Below, piece by piece: positions 8,951-17,160 of a stretch of 64,000 nt of DNA. The stretch comes from Variibacter sp. (lineage in GTDB: Bacteria; Pseudomonadota; Alphaproteobacteria; Rhizobiales; Xanthobacteraceae): assembly GCA_019689555.1 (NCBI GenBank), contig JADGHE010000004.1, positions 25,974-89,973 on the forward strand, in the 5' to 3' direction. The number at the start of each line of letters is the position of its first letter. Position 1 is the stretch's first letter. Made by a program: the position numbers and the translations under genes. The notes beneath the pieces are model-generated. The model did no database searches. It saw only the letters and a list, made by a program, of their open reading frames with translations, and was not told the origin of the DNA.

Positions 8951-9676
8951 ATGAGCTCTGACGACGAGAACGCCGGGTTCGGTCGTCTGCGGCGCGTATC
9001 GGCGTTCGGCGTCCATCTGCTGACGGTGTCCGGCGCGGCCTTTGCGCTGCTCGCCCTGCTCGCGGCGATCGACAAGCGCTGGACGCTGATGTTCGCCTGG
9101 CTCGGCTGCGCGCTGGCCGTCGACGGCGTCGACGGAACCATCGCCCGCCGGCTTGAGGTGCGCCGGGCCCTGCCTCGATGGTCCGGCGACGTTCTCGATC
9201 TCGTCGTGGACGTGCTCACCTACGTGTTCGTTCCCGCCTACGCGATCGCCGCGGGCGGGCTGCTTCCCGATCGGGCGGCGGTGCTCGCCGGCCTGCTCGT
9301 CGTCTGCACGGGCGCGCTCTATTTCGCCGACCTCCGCATGAAGACGGCGGACAACTATTTCGTCGGATTTCCGGCGAGCTGGAACGTCGTTGCGTTCTAT
9401 CTGTTCGTCGTGCGGCCGGACCCGTGGCTGGCGCTCGCGGTGGTGGTGGGCCTCTGCGCGCTCACCTTCCTGCCGATCCCGTTCGTGCATCCGCTGCGCG
9501 TGGCCCGCCTGCGGGCGCTCAACGTCGTGCTGCTCGTGGCATGGTCCGCGCTTGCGGGCGCGACGCTGGCGAGCGGGCTTGGCCCGCCCGTATGGGTGGT
9601 CGTTCTGCTCTGCGTCATCGGCGTCTATTTTCTCTTCGCCGGATTTTTGCGCGGGCGCAACGGAGCCGAGCCATGA
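8951..9676 (+). CDS. pcs: Phosphatidylcholine synthase (CDP-diacylglycerol-choline O-phosphatidyltransferase)
   Basis: A 241-residue CDP-alcohol phosphatidyltransferase with the signature split as in Pcs: D61-G62-x2-A65-R66, a 12-residue spacer, G79, then D83 and D87 ('DGTIARRLEV' followed by 'WSGDVLDLVVDVLTYV'). Pcs condenses choline directly with CDP-diacylglycerol in the inner membrane, a route typical of host-associated and soil alphaproteobacteria. Helices cover most of the rest. The stop overlaps the terC start (ATGA arrangement), so the two genes are translationally coupled. No strong SD precedes the ATG. Confidence 0.93.
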   Translation: MSSDDENAGFGRLRRVSAFGVHLLTVSGAAFALLALLAAIDKRWTLMFAWLGCALAVDGVDGTIARRLEVRRALPRWSGDVLDLVVDVLTYVFVPAYAIAAGGLLPDRAAVLAGLLVVCTGALYFADLRMKTADNYFVGFPASWNVVAFYLFVVRPDPWLALAVVVGLCALTFLPIPFVHPLRVARLRALNVVLLVAWSALAGATLASGLGPPVWVVVLLCVIGVYFLFAGFLRGRNGAEP

Positions 9677-10413
9677 TCGAACTCTTGACGGATCCTCATG
9701 CCTGGGCGGCGCTGGTGACGCTCACGGCGCTCGAAATCGTGCTCGGCATCGACAATGTGATCTTCATTTCGCTGTTGGTGTCGCGGCTCGACGCCGGCAA
9801 GGCGCGGCGCGCCCGGCAGATCGGGCTTCTGCTGGCGTTCGTGTTCCGCATCGCGCTGCTGGCGAGCCTCACATGGCTGATGGGTCTGACGGCGCCGGTG
9901 GTCACGATCTTCGCCAATGCACTGTCCTGGCGCGACATCATTCTCATGGCCGGCGGCCTGTTCCTGATCGCCAAGGCGACGCACGAGATCCACCGGGAGG
10001 TCGAGGTGGCCGGAGCGGAGGAGGAGGCGGCGCCGGGCACGCGCGGAATGACGTTGGTGGTCGCCCAAATCGCGCTCATCGACCTCGTCTTCTCGATCGA
10101 CTCGATCATCACGGCGATCGGCCTTGTCGAGCAGATCGAGATCATGATCGCCGCCGTCGTGATCGCGATGGTCGTCATGTACGTGGCGTCCGATCCGGTG
10201 TCCGCCTTCATCGCGCACTATCCCACTACGAAGATGCTGGCGCTCGCCTTTCTTGTCCTCATCGGCGTCGCGCTCGTGGCGGACGGATTTGATGTTCACA
10301 TCCCGCGCGGATACGTCTATTTCGCCATGGCCTTCGCGGCGTCGGTCGAGTTCTTCAATGTGCTCGCGAGCCGCAATCGCCGCAAACGCCACGCCCTACA
10401 ACGGAAGGAATAA
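9673..10413 (+). CDS. TerC family integral membrane protein
   Basis: A 246-residue TerC-family protein. The two signature transmembrane segments with buried acidic residues are present: 'LTALEIVLGIDNVIFISLLVSRL' near the N-terminus and 'IALIDLVFSIDSIITAIGLVEQIEIM' in the second half, separated by an acidic loop ('VAGAEEEAAPGTRG'). TerC homologues are linked to tellurite resistance and, more recently, to manganese export during co-translocational metalation of secreted proteins. The start overlaps the pcs stop by 4 nt. The last residues are strongly basic. Confidence 0.92.
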   Translation: MIELLTDPHAWAALVTLTALEIVLGIDNVIFISLLVSRLDAGKARRARQIGLLLAFVFRIALLASLTWLMGLTAPVVTIFANALSWRDIILMAGGLFLIAKATHEIHREVEVAGAEEEAAPGTRGMTLVVAQIALIDLVFSIDSIITAIGLVEQIEIMIAAVVIAMVVMYVASDPVSAFIAHYPTTKMLALAFLVLIGVALVADGFDVHIPRGYVYFAMAFAASVEFFNVLASRNRRKRHALQRKE

Positions 10414-10425
10414 GGGGGAATTCGA

Positions 10426-11166
10426 ATGGCCACAGCGCCCGTGCTTCTCATCACCGGCGGCAGCCGCGGCCTCGGAGCCGCAACGGCGCGGCTCGCCGCC
10501 AGGCGCGGCTTCGACGTCGCCGTCAACTACAGAACCGACGCACAGGCCGCCGAGCGGGTCGTCGCCGATGTGCAGGCGGCGGGTCGCCGGGCGGTCGCCA
10601 TCCAGGCCGACGTCGCGCAGGAGCACGAGGTCGAGAAGATGTTCGAGAAGGTGGACGCCACGCTCGGGCGGCTCACCCACTTCGTCTACAGCTCCGGGAT
10701 CACCGGCCCGGTCTCGCGCGTGGAGGACCTGAGCGGCGCCGACATCCGGCAGGTGATGGACATCAACGTCGTGGGCGCCTTCTACTGCGCGCGCGCCGCG
10801 ATCCGCCGCATGTCGACGAAGCATGGCGGGGCAGGCGGGGCCATCGTGCTCTTGTCCTCGATCGCCTCCGTGCTCGGCGGCGGCGGCGAATACGTTCTCT
10901 ATGCGGCGTCGAAGGGGGCGATCGACTCCCTGACGGTCGGGCTGGCGCGGGAGGTCGCTGGCGAGGGCATTCGCGTCAATGCCGTCTCCCCCGGCCTCAT
11001 CGATACCGAGATCCAGCCGCCCGGGCGGGTGGAGCGCGTCGGCCCCACGGTGCCCATCGGCCGCGCCGGCAAGGCCGAGGAGGTGGCGGAGGCGATCGTC
11101 TTTCTCCTGTCGGAGGCGGCTTCCTACGTCGCTGGCGCGAATCTGCGCGTCTCCGGCGCGCGCTGA
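10426..11166 (+). CDS. SDR family oxidoreductase
   Basis: A classical short-chain dehydrogenase/reductase of 246 residues: cofactor motif 'TGGSRGLGAAT' (residues about 10-20), a structural 'YSSG' (normally NNAG), catalytic Ser in 'LLSSIASVLGG', and the 'YAASKGA' Tyr/Lys pair, followed by 'IRVNAVSPGLIDTEI'. It resembles FabG-like and sugar dehydrogenase members and probably uses NADP(H), but the substrate is unknown. A good SD (AAGGGGGA) lies 5-7 nt before the ATG, 12 nt after terC, so it may belong to the pcs-terC transcript. Confidence 0.9.
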   Translation: MATAPVLLITGGSRGLGAATARLAARRGFDVAVNYRTDAQAAERVVADVQAAGRRAVAIQADVAQEHEVEKMFEKVDATLGRLTHFVYSSGITGPVSRVEDLSGADIRQVMDINVVGAFYCARAAIRRMSTKHGGAGGAIVLLSSIASVLGGGGEYVLYAASKGAIDSLTVGLAREVAGEGIRVNAVSPGLIDTEIQPPGRVERVGPTVPIGRAGKAEEVAEAIVFLLSEAASYVAGANLRVSGAR

Positions 11167-11355
11167 ACGGGCCGGACGCGCTTGCGTCCGCTCGAGGGAC
11201 TTCTATCATGCCCCGCCCGCCGTGTTCAGCGGGCGCATTCGCCGCCGGGACCACCGGGCGGGAGGATTCATCCGCTCTATCCCAATTTCGCATGATGCAG
11301 CGGGAAGGGCAGGCGCCGCTTTTCGCGATCATGCGGCAGCACGAGGAGTAGCGTC

Positions 11356-12330
11356 ATGGTCGCAGTGGTGCGCATACACAAGACCGGCGGGCCGGAGGTG
11401 CTCACCTACGAGGACATCGAACTGCCCCCGCCCGGCCCGGGGCAGATCCGCATCAAGCAATATGCCTGCGGCGTGAATTTCATCGACACCTACTTCCGCA
11501 CCGGGCTCTATCCGCCGCCGTCGCTGCCCTTCGTCAACGGCAGCGAGGGCGCGGGCGAGGTGATCGCGGTCGGCGAGGGCGTGACCGAATTCAAGGTCGG
11601 CGATCGCGTCGCCTATACGCATGCCCACAACGGCTACGCCGCGGAACGGCTGCTGCCGGCCGACCGCGCGGTCAAGCTGCCCGACGCGATCTCCTACGAG
11701 CAGGCCGCCGGCATGATGCTCAAGGGCATGACCGTGCAATATCTGCTGCGCCGCACCTTCCGGGTGGAGAAGGGCGCGACCGTGCTCATCCACGCGGCGG
11801 CCGGCGGCGTGGGGCAGATCGCCTGCCAATGGGCCAACCATCTCGGCGCCACCGTCATCGGCACGGTCGGTTCGGACGACAAGGTGAAGATCGCCAAAGA
11901 CGTCGGCTGCCACCATGTCATCCAGTACCGCAGGGAGGACTTCGTCGCCCGCGTGAAGGAGATCACCAAGGGCGCGCTCTGCGACGTGGTGTACGACGGC
12001 GTCGGCAAGGCGACGTTCCCGGCCTCGCTCGACTGCATCCGCCCGCTCGGCATGTGGGTGAGCTTCGGCAACGCCTCGGGCCCGGTGGACAACTTCAATC
12101 TCGGCCTGTTGTCGCAGAAGGGCTCGTTGTTCTGCACGCGCCCCACGCTCGCTCACTACATCGCCAAGCGCGAGGATCTGCTCGCGACCGCCAAGGACCT
12201 CTTCGACGTGGTGATTTCGGGCGCCGTCAAGATTCCGGTGAACCAGAAGTATGCGCTCAAGGACGCCCAGCAGGCGCAGCGCGATCTCGAGAGCCGCAAG
12301 ACGACCGGTGCATCCATTCTGATCCCGTGA
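11356..12330 (+). CDS. NADPH:quinone oxidoreductase (zinc-independent MDR family)
   Basis: A 324-residue medium-chain dehydrogenase/reductase of the quinone oxidoreductase type: 'VNFIDTYFRTGLYPPPSLPFVNGSEGAGEV', nucleotide-binding 'VLIHAAAGGVGQIACQWANHLGATVIGTVGSDDK', and no zinc-ligand cysteines. Family members carry out one- or two-electron reduction of quinones using NADPH, protecting against redox cycling. The end, 'QRDLESRKTTGASILIP', is typical. The cupin gene begins 28 nt downstream and is probably cotranscribed. Confidence 0.93.
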   Translation: MVAVVRIHKTGGPEVLTYEDIELPPPGPGQIRIKQYACGVNFIDTYFRTGLYPPPSLPFVNGSEGAGEVIAVGEGVTEFKVGDRVAYTHAHNGYAAERLLPADRAVKLPDAISYEQAAGMMLKGMTVQYLLRRTFRVEKGATVLIHAAAGGVGQIACQWANHLGATVIGTVGSDDKVKIAKDVGCHHVIQYRREDFVARVKEITKGALCDVVYDGVGKATFPASLDCIRPLGMWVSFGNASGPVDNFNLGLLSQKGSLFCTRPTLAHYIAKREDLLATAKDLFDVVISGAVKIPVNQKYALKDAQQAQRDLESRKTTGASILIP

Positions 12331-12358
12331 GGATCGACGCCGAAGGGGGGCGACGCCG

Positions 12359-12709
12359 ATGCGCATTCACCACCTGTACGCCGACGAGACCGGCGAGTCG
12401 CATTTCCGCGACATCGAGGTCGAATGGGTGGAGGAGCGGCGCGGGAGCAAATTGTCCGCGCGCCTGCCGGCGACGGGAGTCATCTTCCGCCAGTCGAAGG
12501 CCGACCACGACCTCGATTGGCATACGGCCCCGCGCCGGCAGTACATCGTCAATCTCGACGCCGGCGTGCAGATCACCGCGAGCGACGGCGAAAGCCGCTT
12601 CATCGGCGCCGGCGAGGTGCTCCTGGTCGAGGACGTGACGGGAAAAGGCCATCTCTCGAAGCACATCGAGGGCAAAATCCGCCACTCGATCTTCATCCCG
12701 ATCGACTAG
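12359..12709 (+). CDS. Small cupin-domain protein
   Basis: A 116-residue single-domain cupin. Barrel motif 1 appears as 'DLDWHTAPRRQYIVNLDAGVQITASDGES', and motif 2 as 'FIGAGEVLLVEDVTGKGHLSKHIEG'. His residues at 'DWHTAP' and 'GKGHLSK' could be metal ligands, but the canonical motif spacing is imperfect. Its function is unknown; conserved relatives are annotated only as cupins. A GGGGGG-rich SD lies about 8 nt before the ATG. It follows the quinone oxidoreductase by 28 nt and faces rimO across a repeat-rich intergenic region. Confidence 0.8.
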   Translation: MRIHHLYADETGESHFRDIEVEWVEERRGSKLSARLPATGVIFRQSKADHDLDWHTAPRRQYIVNLDAGVQITASDGESRFIGAGEVLLVEDVTGKGHLSKHIEGKIRHSIFIPID

Positions 12710-12754
12710 ACCGCGCCGAAGGTCTCCGGGAATGATGGCGCCCGCGCAAAAAGA

Positions 12755-12820
12755 CCGTCGTCCTGAGGTGCGAGCGAAGCGAGCCTCGAAGGACGACGGA
12801 TCGAAGGACGACGGATCGAG
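12755..12820. repeat. Palindromic intergenic repeat with a tandem duplication
   Basis: Arms CCGTCGTCC (12755-12763) and GGACGACGG (12791-12799) enclose an inner GAGG/CCTC stem around 'GCGAGCGAAGCGAG', the widespread 'CCTGAGGTGCGAGCGAAG' intergenic palindrome seen in many Bradyrhizobium/Xanthobacter relatives. Immediately after, a 15-nt unit GAAGGACGACGGATC occurs twice in tandem (12788-12802 and 12803-12817). It sits between convergent genes, where it could fold as a bidirectional terminator. Confidence 0.8.
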
Positions 12821-12861
12821 ACCTCGAAAAAAATCGTCGCGGGAGGCGTTGCCGGCGCGAG

Positions 12862-12913
12862 GCCGTCGCCCTTCGAAGGGCGCGCGGGCGCTCGCCCGCC
12901 GCAGGGCGACGGC
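12862..12913. repeat. Second large inverted repeat
   Basis: Arms GCCGTCGCCCT (12862-12872) and AGGGCGACGGC (12903-12913) are perfectly complementary over 11 bp. The 30-nt loop contains a further GGGCG/CGCCC stem. It lies 43 nt from the rimO stop and may terminate rimO transcription or be a REP-like element related to the one 40 nt to its left. Confidence 0.75.
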
Positions 12914-12955
12914 GCAGAAAAGCAGAAATCTTTCGCCGCGGGCGCGGGGGGGCCC

Positions 12956-14281
12956 TCAGTACCCCACGACGACGCCGTGGAGATCGTAAGCGTCGGCGCG
13001 CTCGATCTTGACCTTGGCGATTTCGCCGACGCGCAGCGGCCGCCGGCTCGCGATATGGACGACGCCGTCGATCTCGGGCGCGTCGCCCTTGCTGCGCCCC
13101 TTGGCTCCGTTGGGGCCGACCTCGTCGATAATGACGTCGAGGCGCTGGCCGACATGCCGCTTGAGCCGGCGGGCGGAGATCGCCTGCTGGCGCTGCATGA
13201 AGCGATGCCAGCGCTCCTCCTTCACCTCGTCGGGCACGGGATCGGCAAGGTCGTTGGCGGCGGCGCCTTTGACCGGCTCGTAGCGGAAGCACCCGACGCG
13301 GTCGAGCGCGGCCTCCTCGAGCCAGTCGAGGAGCCGCGCGAAGTCCTCCTCCGTCTCCCCGGGGAAACCGACGATGAAGGTCGAACGCAGCGTCAGCGAC
13401 GGGCACATTTCGCGCCAGGCGCGGATGCGTTCGAGCGTCTTCTCCTGCGCCGCGGGGCGGCGCATGCGCTTGAGCACGGCCGGGCTCGCGTGCTGAAACG
13501 GAATGTCGAGATAGGGCAGCACCTTGCCTTCCGCCATCAGCGGGATCACGGCATCGACGTGCGGATAGGGATAGACGTAGTGCAGCCGCACCCAGACGCC
13601 GAGTTCGCCGAGGCTGCGGGCGAGATCGACGAAGCGCGCCGGCACCTCGGCGCCGCGCCAGAGGCTCGGCGCGTATTTCAAGTCCACGCCGTAGGCCGAG
13701 GTATCTTGCGAGATGACCAGAAGCTCCTTGACACCGGCGGCGACGAGCCGCTCCGCCTCGCGCAGCACGTCGGCGGCCGGCCGCGACACGAGCCTGCCGC
13801 GCAGCTTCGGGATGATGCAGAAGGTGCAGGCGTTGTTGCAGCCCTCGGAAATCTTCAGATAGGCGTAGTGGCGCGGCGTGAGCTTGATGCCCTGCGGGGG
13901 CACCAGGTCGACGAAGGGGTCGTGCTGCGGCGGCGCGGCGCGATGCACCGCCTCGATCACGCTCTCGTACTGCTGCGGCCCAGTGATCGCCAGCACCTGC
14001 GGAAAGCGCTCGCTGATCTTTTCCGGCTCCGCGCCCATGCAGCCGGTGACGATGACCTTGCCGTTCTCGTTGAGGGCCTTGGCGATGGCGTCGAGCGACT
14101 CGGCCTGCGCGCTGTCGAGAAAGCCGCAGGTGTTGACGATGACGAGGTCGGCGCCCGCATGACTGCGCGCGAGCTCGTAGCCTTCGGCGCGCAGCCGCGT
14201 GATGATCCGCTCGGAATCGACGAGCGCCTTCGGGCAACCGAGCGAGACGAACGATATTTTGGTGGCCGCCGTGGAGGCCAT
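12956..14281 (-). CDS. rimO: Ribosomal protein S12 methylthiotransferase RimO
   Basis: A 441-residue radical-SAM methylthiotransferase that modifies an Asp of ribosomal protein S12. The UPF0004 domain carries the auxiliary 4Fe-4S ligands Cys16 ('SLGCPK'), Cys52 ('VNTCGF') and Cys81 ('VTGCMG'). The radical-SAM cluster is Cys148, Cys152 and Cys155 ('CNNACTFC'). A C-terminal TRAM domain covers about residues 375-441. '[14 protein letters not shown]' and 'YPYPHVD' are characteristic of RimO rather than MiaB. The gene is solitary and convergent with the cupin gene. Confidence 0.97.
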   Translation of the reverse strand: MASTAATKISFVSLGCPKALVDSERIITRLRAEGYELARSHAGADLVIVNTCGFLDSAQAESLDAIAKALNENGKVIVTGCMGAEPEKISERFPQVLAITGPQQYESVIEAVHRAAPPQHDPFVDLVPPQGIKLTPRHYAYLKISEGCNNACTFCIIPKLRGRLVSRPAADVLREAERLVAAGVKELLVISQDTSAYGVDLKYAPSLWRGAEVPARFVDLARSLGELGVWVRLHYVYPYPHVDAVIPLMAEGKVLPYLDIPFQHASPAVLKRMRRPAAQEKTLERIRAWREMCPSLTLRSTFIVGFPGETEEDFARLLDWLEEAALDRVGCFRYEPVKGAAANDLADPVPDEVKEERWHRFMQRQQAISARRLKRHVGQRLDVIIDEVGPNGAKGRSKGDAPEIDGVVHIASRRPLRVGEIAKVKIERADAYDLHGVVVGY

Positions 14282-14396
14282 TGTGATCCTTGAGGCTCAG
14301 GATTGCGGGGGGCTTGCGGGCCGCTAGGTAAGGTGCGAAAGCAGCGCCGACAAGCGAATTTTGCGCCCCGAAACCCTGCGCGCCCCGAGAATCGCC

Positions 14397-15251
14397 ATGG
14401 CTGCGAGACCGCCCGCAAGACACGGCCGTTTCTCCATGAGCCAGGCCCGCGCCTGGGCGATTGCGGTCGCCGCTTCGCTCGCGCTCGGCAGCGCCTCGGC
14501 GCGCGAGGCGAGGGCCGAATGCGCGCCGCCGGCTTCCCTTCGGTTCGAGATCGCCGATACGATCCGCCGCGACAAGCTCGGCCTGACCCAGGGCTTGGAG
14601 TTTCGCGACGGCAAGCTCTACGAAAGCACGGGCCGCATCGACGGCACGACGCAGGTCAACGTCATCGACCTGCAGGGCCGCGTGACCACCCTCGTCGAGC
14701 TCGGGACCAAGGTCTTCGGCGAGGGGCTCACGATCCTCGACGACGAGATCGTCCAGCTCACCTGGCAGGAGCATCTGGTCTTCGTCTACGACCTGAGCGG
14801 CCGGCTCAAGCGGACCATGCACAATCCCCGCCTCGGCTGGGGCCTTTCCAACGACGGCCGGCAGCTTCTCTTCAGCGACGGCGCCGGCGCCATCTATTTC
14901 GCCGATCCGAAGACCTTCGCCATCGCGCGGTCGGTTCCCGTGCGATCGGTCGAGCGGGAAGGGGTGCCGGGCCTCAACGAGCTCGAAATGGTCGACGGCC
15001 GGCTCTACGGCAACATCTTCCAGACGCGGCAGATCGTGCGGCTCGACCCTTCGAGCGGCTGCATCGAGGCGACGGCCGACCTCTCGCCGCTGTGGGCGGC
15101 GATGGACGAGCCCGAGCGCCGGCGCATCGACGGCAACCTGCAATACGTGCTCAACGGCATCGCCTACGATCCGCGCACGCAGCTCTTCTATCTGACCGGC
15201 AAGCGCTGGCGCTACATCTTCGCGGGGCGCTTCGTCCCGGCGACGCGCTGA
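14397..15251 (+). CDS. Glutaminyl-peptide cyclotransferase (bacterial/plant-type beta-propeller)
   Basis: A 284-residue secreted protein of the plant/bacterial glutaminyl cyclase family: after a signal peptide (cut near 'ASAREARAE'), the propeller carries 'GLTQGLEFRDGKLYESTGRIDGTTQVNVIDLQG', 'FGEGLTILDDEIVQLTWQE', 'WGLSNDGRQLLFSDG' and 'NELEMVDGRLYGNIFQT'. Such enzymes convert N-terminal Gln into pyroglutamate on exported proteins. ATG at 14397 is chosen; ATG 14436 would also leave a signal-like segment, and upstream TTG 14361 is less likely. It is divergent from rimO. Confidence 0.88.
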   Translation: MAARPPARHGRFSMSQARAWAIAVAASLALGSASAREARAECAPPASLRFEIADTIRRDKLGLTQGLEFRDGKLYESTGRIDGTTQVNVIDLQGRVTTLVELGTKVFGEGLTILDDEIVQLTWQEHLVFVYDLSGRLKRTMHNPRLGWGLSNDGRQLLFSDGAGAIYFADPKTFAIARSVPVRSVEREGVPGLNELEMVDGRLYGNIFQTRQIVRLDPSSGCIEATADLSPLWAAMDEPERRRIDGNLQYVLNGIAYDPRTQLFYLTGKRWRYIFAGRFVPATR

Positions 15252-15430
15252 GCGGCGTTCCGGATGAGCAGCCGGCCGGCGGCACGGCCGCGCTACGGCC
15301 TTCCTTCGCGCTCGCCGGCGGGAAGGCCAACCGCTGTTGGCGGGCGGGGAGGGGACGCCGACCTGCCCGGGATGCGAGGTCGCAACGCGAGCCCGCTCGA
15401 CCGTGCGCGGGAGCCGACGCCCCGGAAAGC

Positions 15431-15520
15431 TGGCGGAAGGGGTGGGATTCGAACCCACGAGGGGCGTGAACCCCTGGCGGTTTTCAAGACCGCTGCCTTA
15501 AACCGCTCGGCCACCCTTCC
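15431..15520 (-). tRNA. tRNA-Ser (anticodon UGA)
   Basis: The cloverleaf is complete on the minus strand: acceptor GGAAGGG/CCCTTCC, anticodon loop CTTGAAA within stem GCGGT/ACCGC giving anticodon TGA, a long class II variable arm (CAGGGGTTCACGCCCCTCG region), and T-arm GTGGG/CCCAC. Discriminator G and CCA are encoded. Length is 90 nt. A weak promoter candidate (TTGCAT about 35-40 nt upstream) lies at higher coordinates. Confidence 0.97.
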
Positions 15521-15756
15521 TCATGCTTCTGAATGAGGAATGCTGCGCGCAAATGCAAGAATTTGCCCCTGTCCCCGCACGAACAGGGGAGGCCGCGACG
15601 AAGCGCCGCGCGCAAACTCAAGCGCGCTGCGCGAAGCGCGTGACAAAGCTGAAACGCCGCGGCCGGCCGGCGGAAGCCCGAGTGAGAGAGTCGCGTCGGC
15701 GTCGGCCCGAAAAGCCGCGCAAGCGCGCATTGGACAAAGCCCATCGCAAGCGCCCA

Positions 15757-15795
15757 TTAACCATGCCTAACGGGTTTCGTTTAAGTGTGACTAAA
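15757..15795 (+). promoter_or_regulatory. Two CtrA-like motifs upstream of rlpA
   Basis: TTAA-N7-TAAC at 15757-15771 begins with the half site TTAACCAT, and TTAA-N7-TAAA lies at 15781-15795. Each differs by one base from the alphaproteobacterial CtrA consensus TTAA-N7-TTAA. They lie 160-200 nt before the rlpA start, a septum-associated gene, so cell-cycle control is an inference. Confidence 0.45.
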
Positions 15796-15894
15796 TTGCC
15801 GCTAGTTTGACCGCCCTACAGTGGACGGAACTGCCGCGGCGCGAGCCGGATGCGGCAGTTGCGCGCGGCGGGGGTTTGCGAGGCCGGCGCATCG

Positions 15895-15911
15895 GAGGTC
15901 TTTAAGACCTC
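15895..15911. promoter_or_regulatory. 17-nt palindrome before rlpA
   Basis: GAGGTCTT and AAGACCTC flank a single central T, a perfect dyad 46 nt upstream of the rlpA ATG. It could be an operator or a hairpin in the 5' untranslated leader; the sequence alone does not decide. Confidence 0.45.
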
Positions 15912-15956
15912 GGATGGCCTGCAGGCGGCCGCCGCGGAGACAGGTCGGGGCGGTTG

Positions 15957-17027
15957 ATGCGGCAGTTCGGTCCTTGCGTATCCCGTTTCACGGGAATGGG
16001 CGTCGTCGTCATCGGTTGCCTGCTCCTCGCCAACTGTACGACCGGCCACAAAAGCGCGAGCCGCATCGACCCGCGCTACGGGGTCGCGGCGAGCCCGCGG
16101 GTCATTCCGCCGGGCCAGCCGATCCCGAAGGGCGGCGGCACCTACCTCGTCGGCAAGCCCTATGTGGTGGCCGGCCGCACCTACTATCCCGCGGAGAACA
16201 AGCGCTATCGGCGCGAAGGCATCGCCTCCTGGTACGGGGAGGACTTCCACGGCCGGCTCACCGCCAACGGCGAAATCTACGACATGAACGCCATCTCGGC
16301 GGCGCATCCGACGCTGCCGATTCCGAGCTATGCGCGCGTCACCAACCTGCACAACGGTCGCTCGCTCATCGTGCGCGTCAACGACCGCGGCCCGTTCCAC
16401 GACGACCGCGAGATCGACCTGTCGAGCAAGGCGGCCGAGCTGCTCGGCGTCCGCAACCGCGGTGTCGCGCGGGTGCGGGTGGAATATGTCGGTCCGGCCG
16501 CGCTCGAAGGGTCCGACGACCGCAAGCTGATGGCGACGCTGCGCGAGGGCGCGCCCGCTCCCGCGCCCTCCAAGGTCATGGTGGCCTCCGCGGAGCCTTA
16601 CGTTTCGCCGGCGGCCGCGCCGGGCGGCCGGCGGCCGGCGGCCGAGGCTCCGCCGGCGCGCCGCGCATCGCCGCCGCCGGAGCGCGCGGCTTCCGAAGAC
16701 GACGAGCCCACACGGGCGACGGCCGAACGCCGCCCCGCAGGCGTGGTCGCCGAGCCTCTGCCGCCCGCGCGCAAGGTCGCGGAGGCGCGAGCCGTCGCGG
16801 CAGCGCCGGCGCCGCCCGCCCAGCGCGCCGCGCCCGTGGCCGCCGAACCGCTGCCCGCCCCGCGCAGGGTCGCGGACGCCGGGCCTTCGGCCGGCGAACG
16901 GGGCACGCCGGACCACCCGCGCCTCGTCTGGCAGGTCGGCCCCGCTCCGGCGCGCATCGCCCCGGCCGGCAGCCATGCGCCGGCGGACGCCGGCCACGGC
17001 ATCGCCACCGGCCGCGGCCTCTACTGA
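15957..17027 (+). CDS. rlpA: RlpA-family septal lytic transglycosylase, lipoprotein
   Basis: A 356-residue lipoprotein: hydrophobic N-terminus ending in lipobox 'LLLANC' (lipidated Cys near residue 28), then the RlpA double-psi barrel 'REGIASWYGEDFHGRLTANGEIYDMNAISAAHPTLPIPSYARVTNLHNGRSLIVRVNDRGPFHDDREIDLS', which includes the catalytic-type Asp in 'VNDRGPF'. RlpA cleaves glycan strands lacking stem peptides at the septum. After residue about 185 a long Ala/Pro/Arg-rich tail replaces the SPOR domain usually found; it contains a repeated 'VAEPLP'/'VAAEPLP' unit. ATG 15957 is preferred over TTG 15954. Confidence 0.92.
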   Translation: MRQFGPCVSRFTGMGVVVIGCLLLANCTTGHKSASRIDPRYGVAASPRVIPPGQPIPKGGGTYLVGKPYVVAGRTYYPAENKRYRREGIASWYGEDFHGRLTANGEIYDMNAISAAHPTLPIPSYARVTNLHNGRSLIVRVNDRGPFHDDREIDLSSKAAELLGVRNRGVARVRVEYVGPAALEGSDDRKLMATLREGAPAPAPSKVMVASAEPYVSPAAAPGGRRPAAEAPPARRASPPPERAASEDDEPTRATAERRPAGVVAEPLPPARKVAEARAVAAAPAPPAQRAAPVAAEPLPAPRRVADAGPSAGERGTPDHPRLVWQVGPAPARIAPAGSHAPADAGHGIATGRGLY

Positions 17028-17160
17028 CCGATCAAAGGCGTCAAGGGCGGGCCGGCGCCCGCGCCGCGCCTGCCGCTCACGCTGCGGTGAGTTCGCGCCG
17101 CCGCGTTATTGATTCACGCCTGTGCGGCGACTAAGCATCGAGCCACAGCGGAGCCGCACG

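Larger units (their letters stand above)
15521..15956. other. Intergenic region between tRNA-Ser and rlpA
   Basis: No convincing gene. It must carry the promoter of tRNA-Ser (reading left) and that of rlpA (reading right). Visible structures are a hairpin CCCCTGT (15566-15572) with ACAGGGG (15583-15589), two CtrA-like motifs (15757-15795) and a 17-nt palindrome (15895-15911), the last two annotated separately. The stretch 15755-15800 is markedly AT-richer than its surroundings. Confidence 0.7.

Noticed and set aside
12693..15458. A 921-codon minus-strand frame spanning rimO, the glutaminyl cyclase and the tRNA-Ser
   Set aside because: It crosses a tRNA and two well-supported genes in the wrong frame, with low-complexity Arg/Ala composition and no motif.
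15523..15810. Open frame after tRNA-Ser
   Set aside because: Arg/Lys-rich, no motif, overlaps the AT-rich regulatory region with CtrA-like boxes; most likely non-coding.
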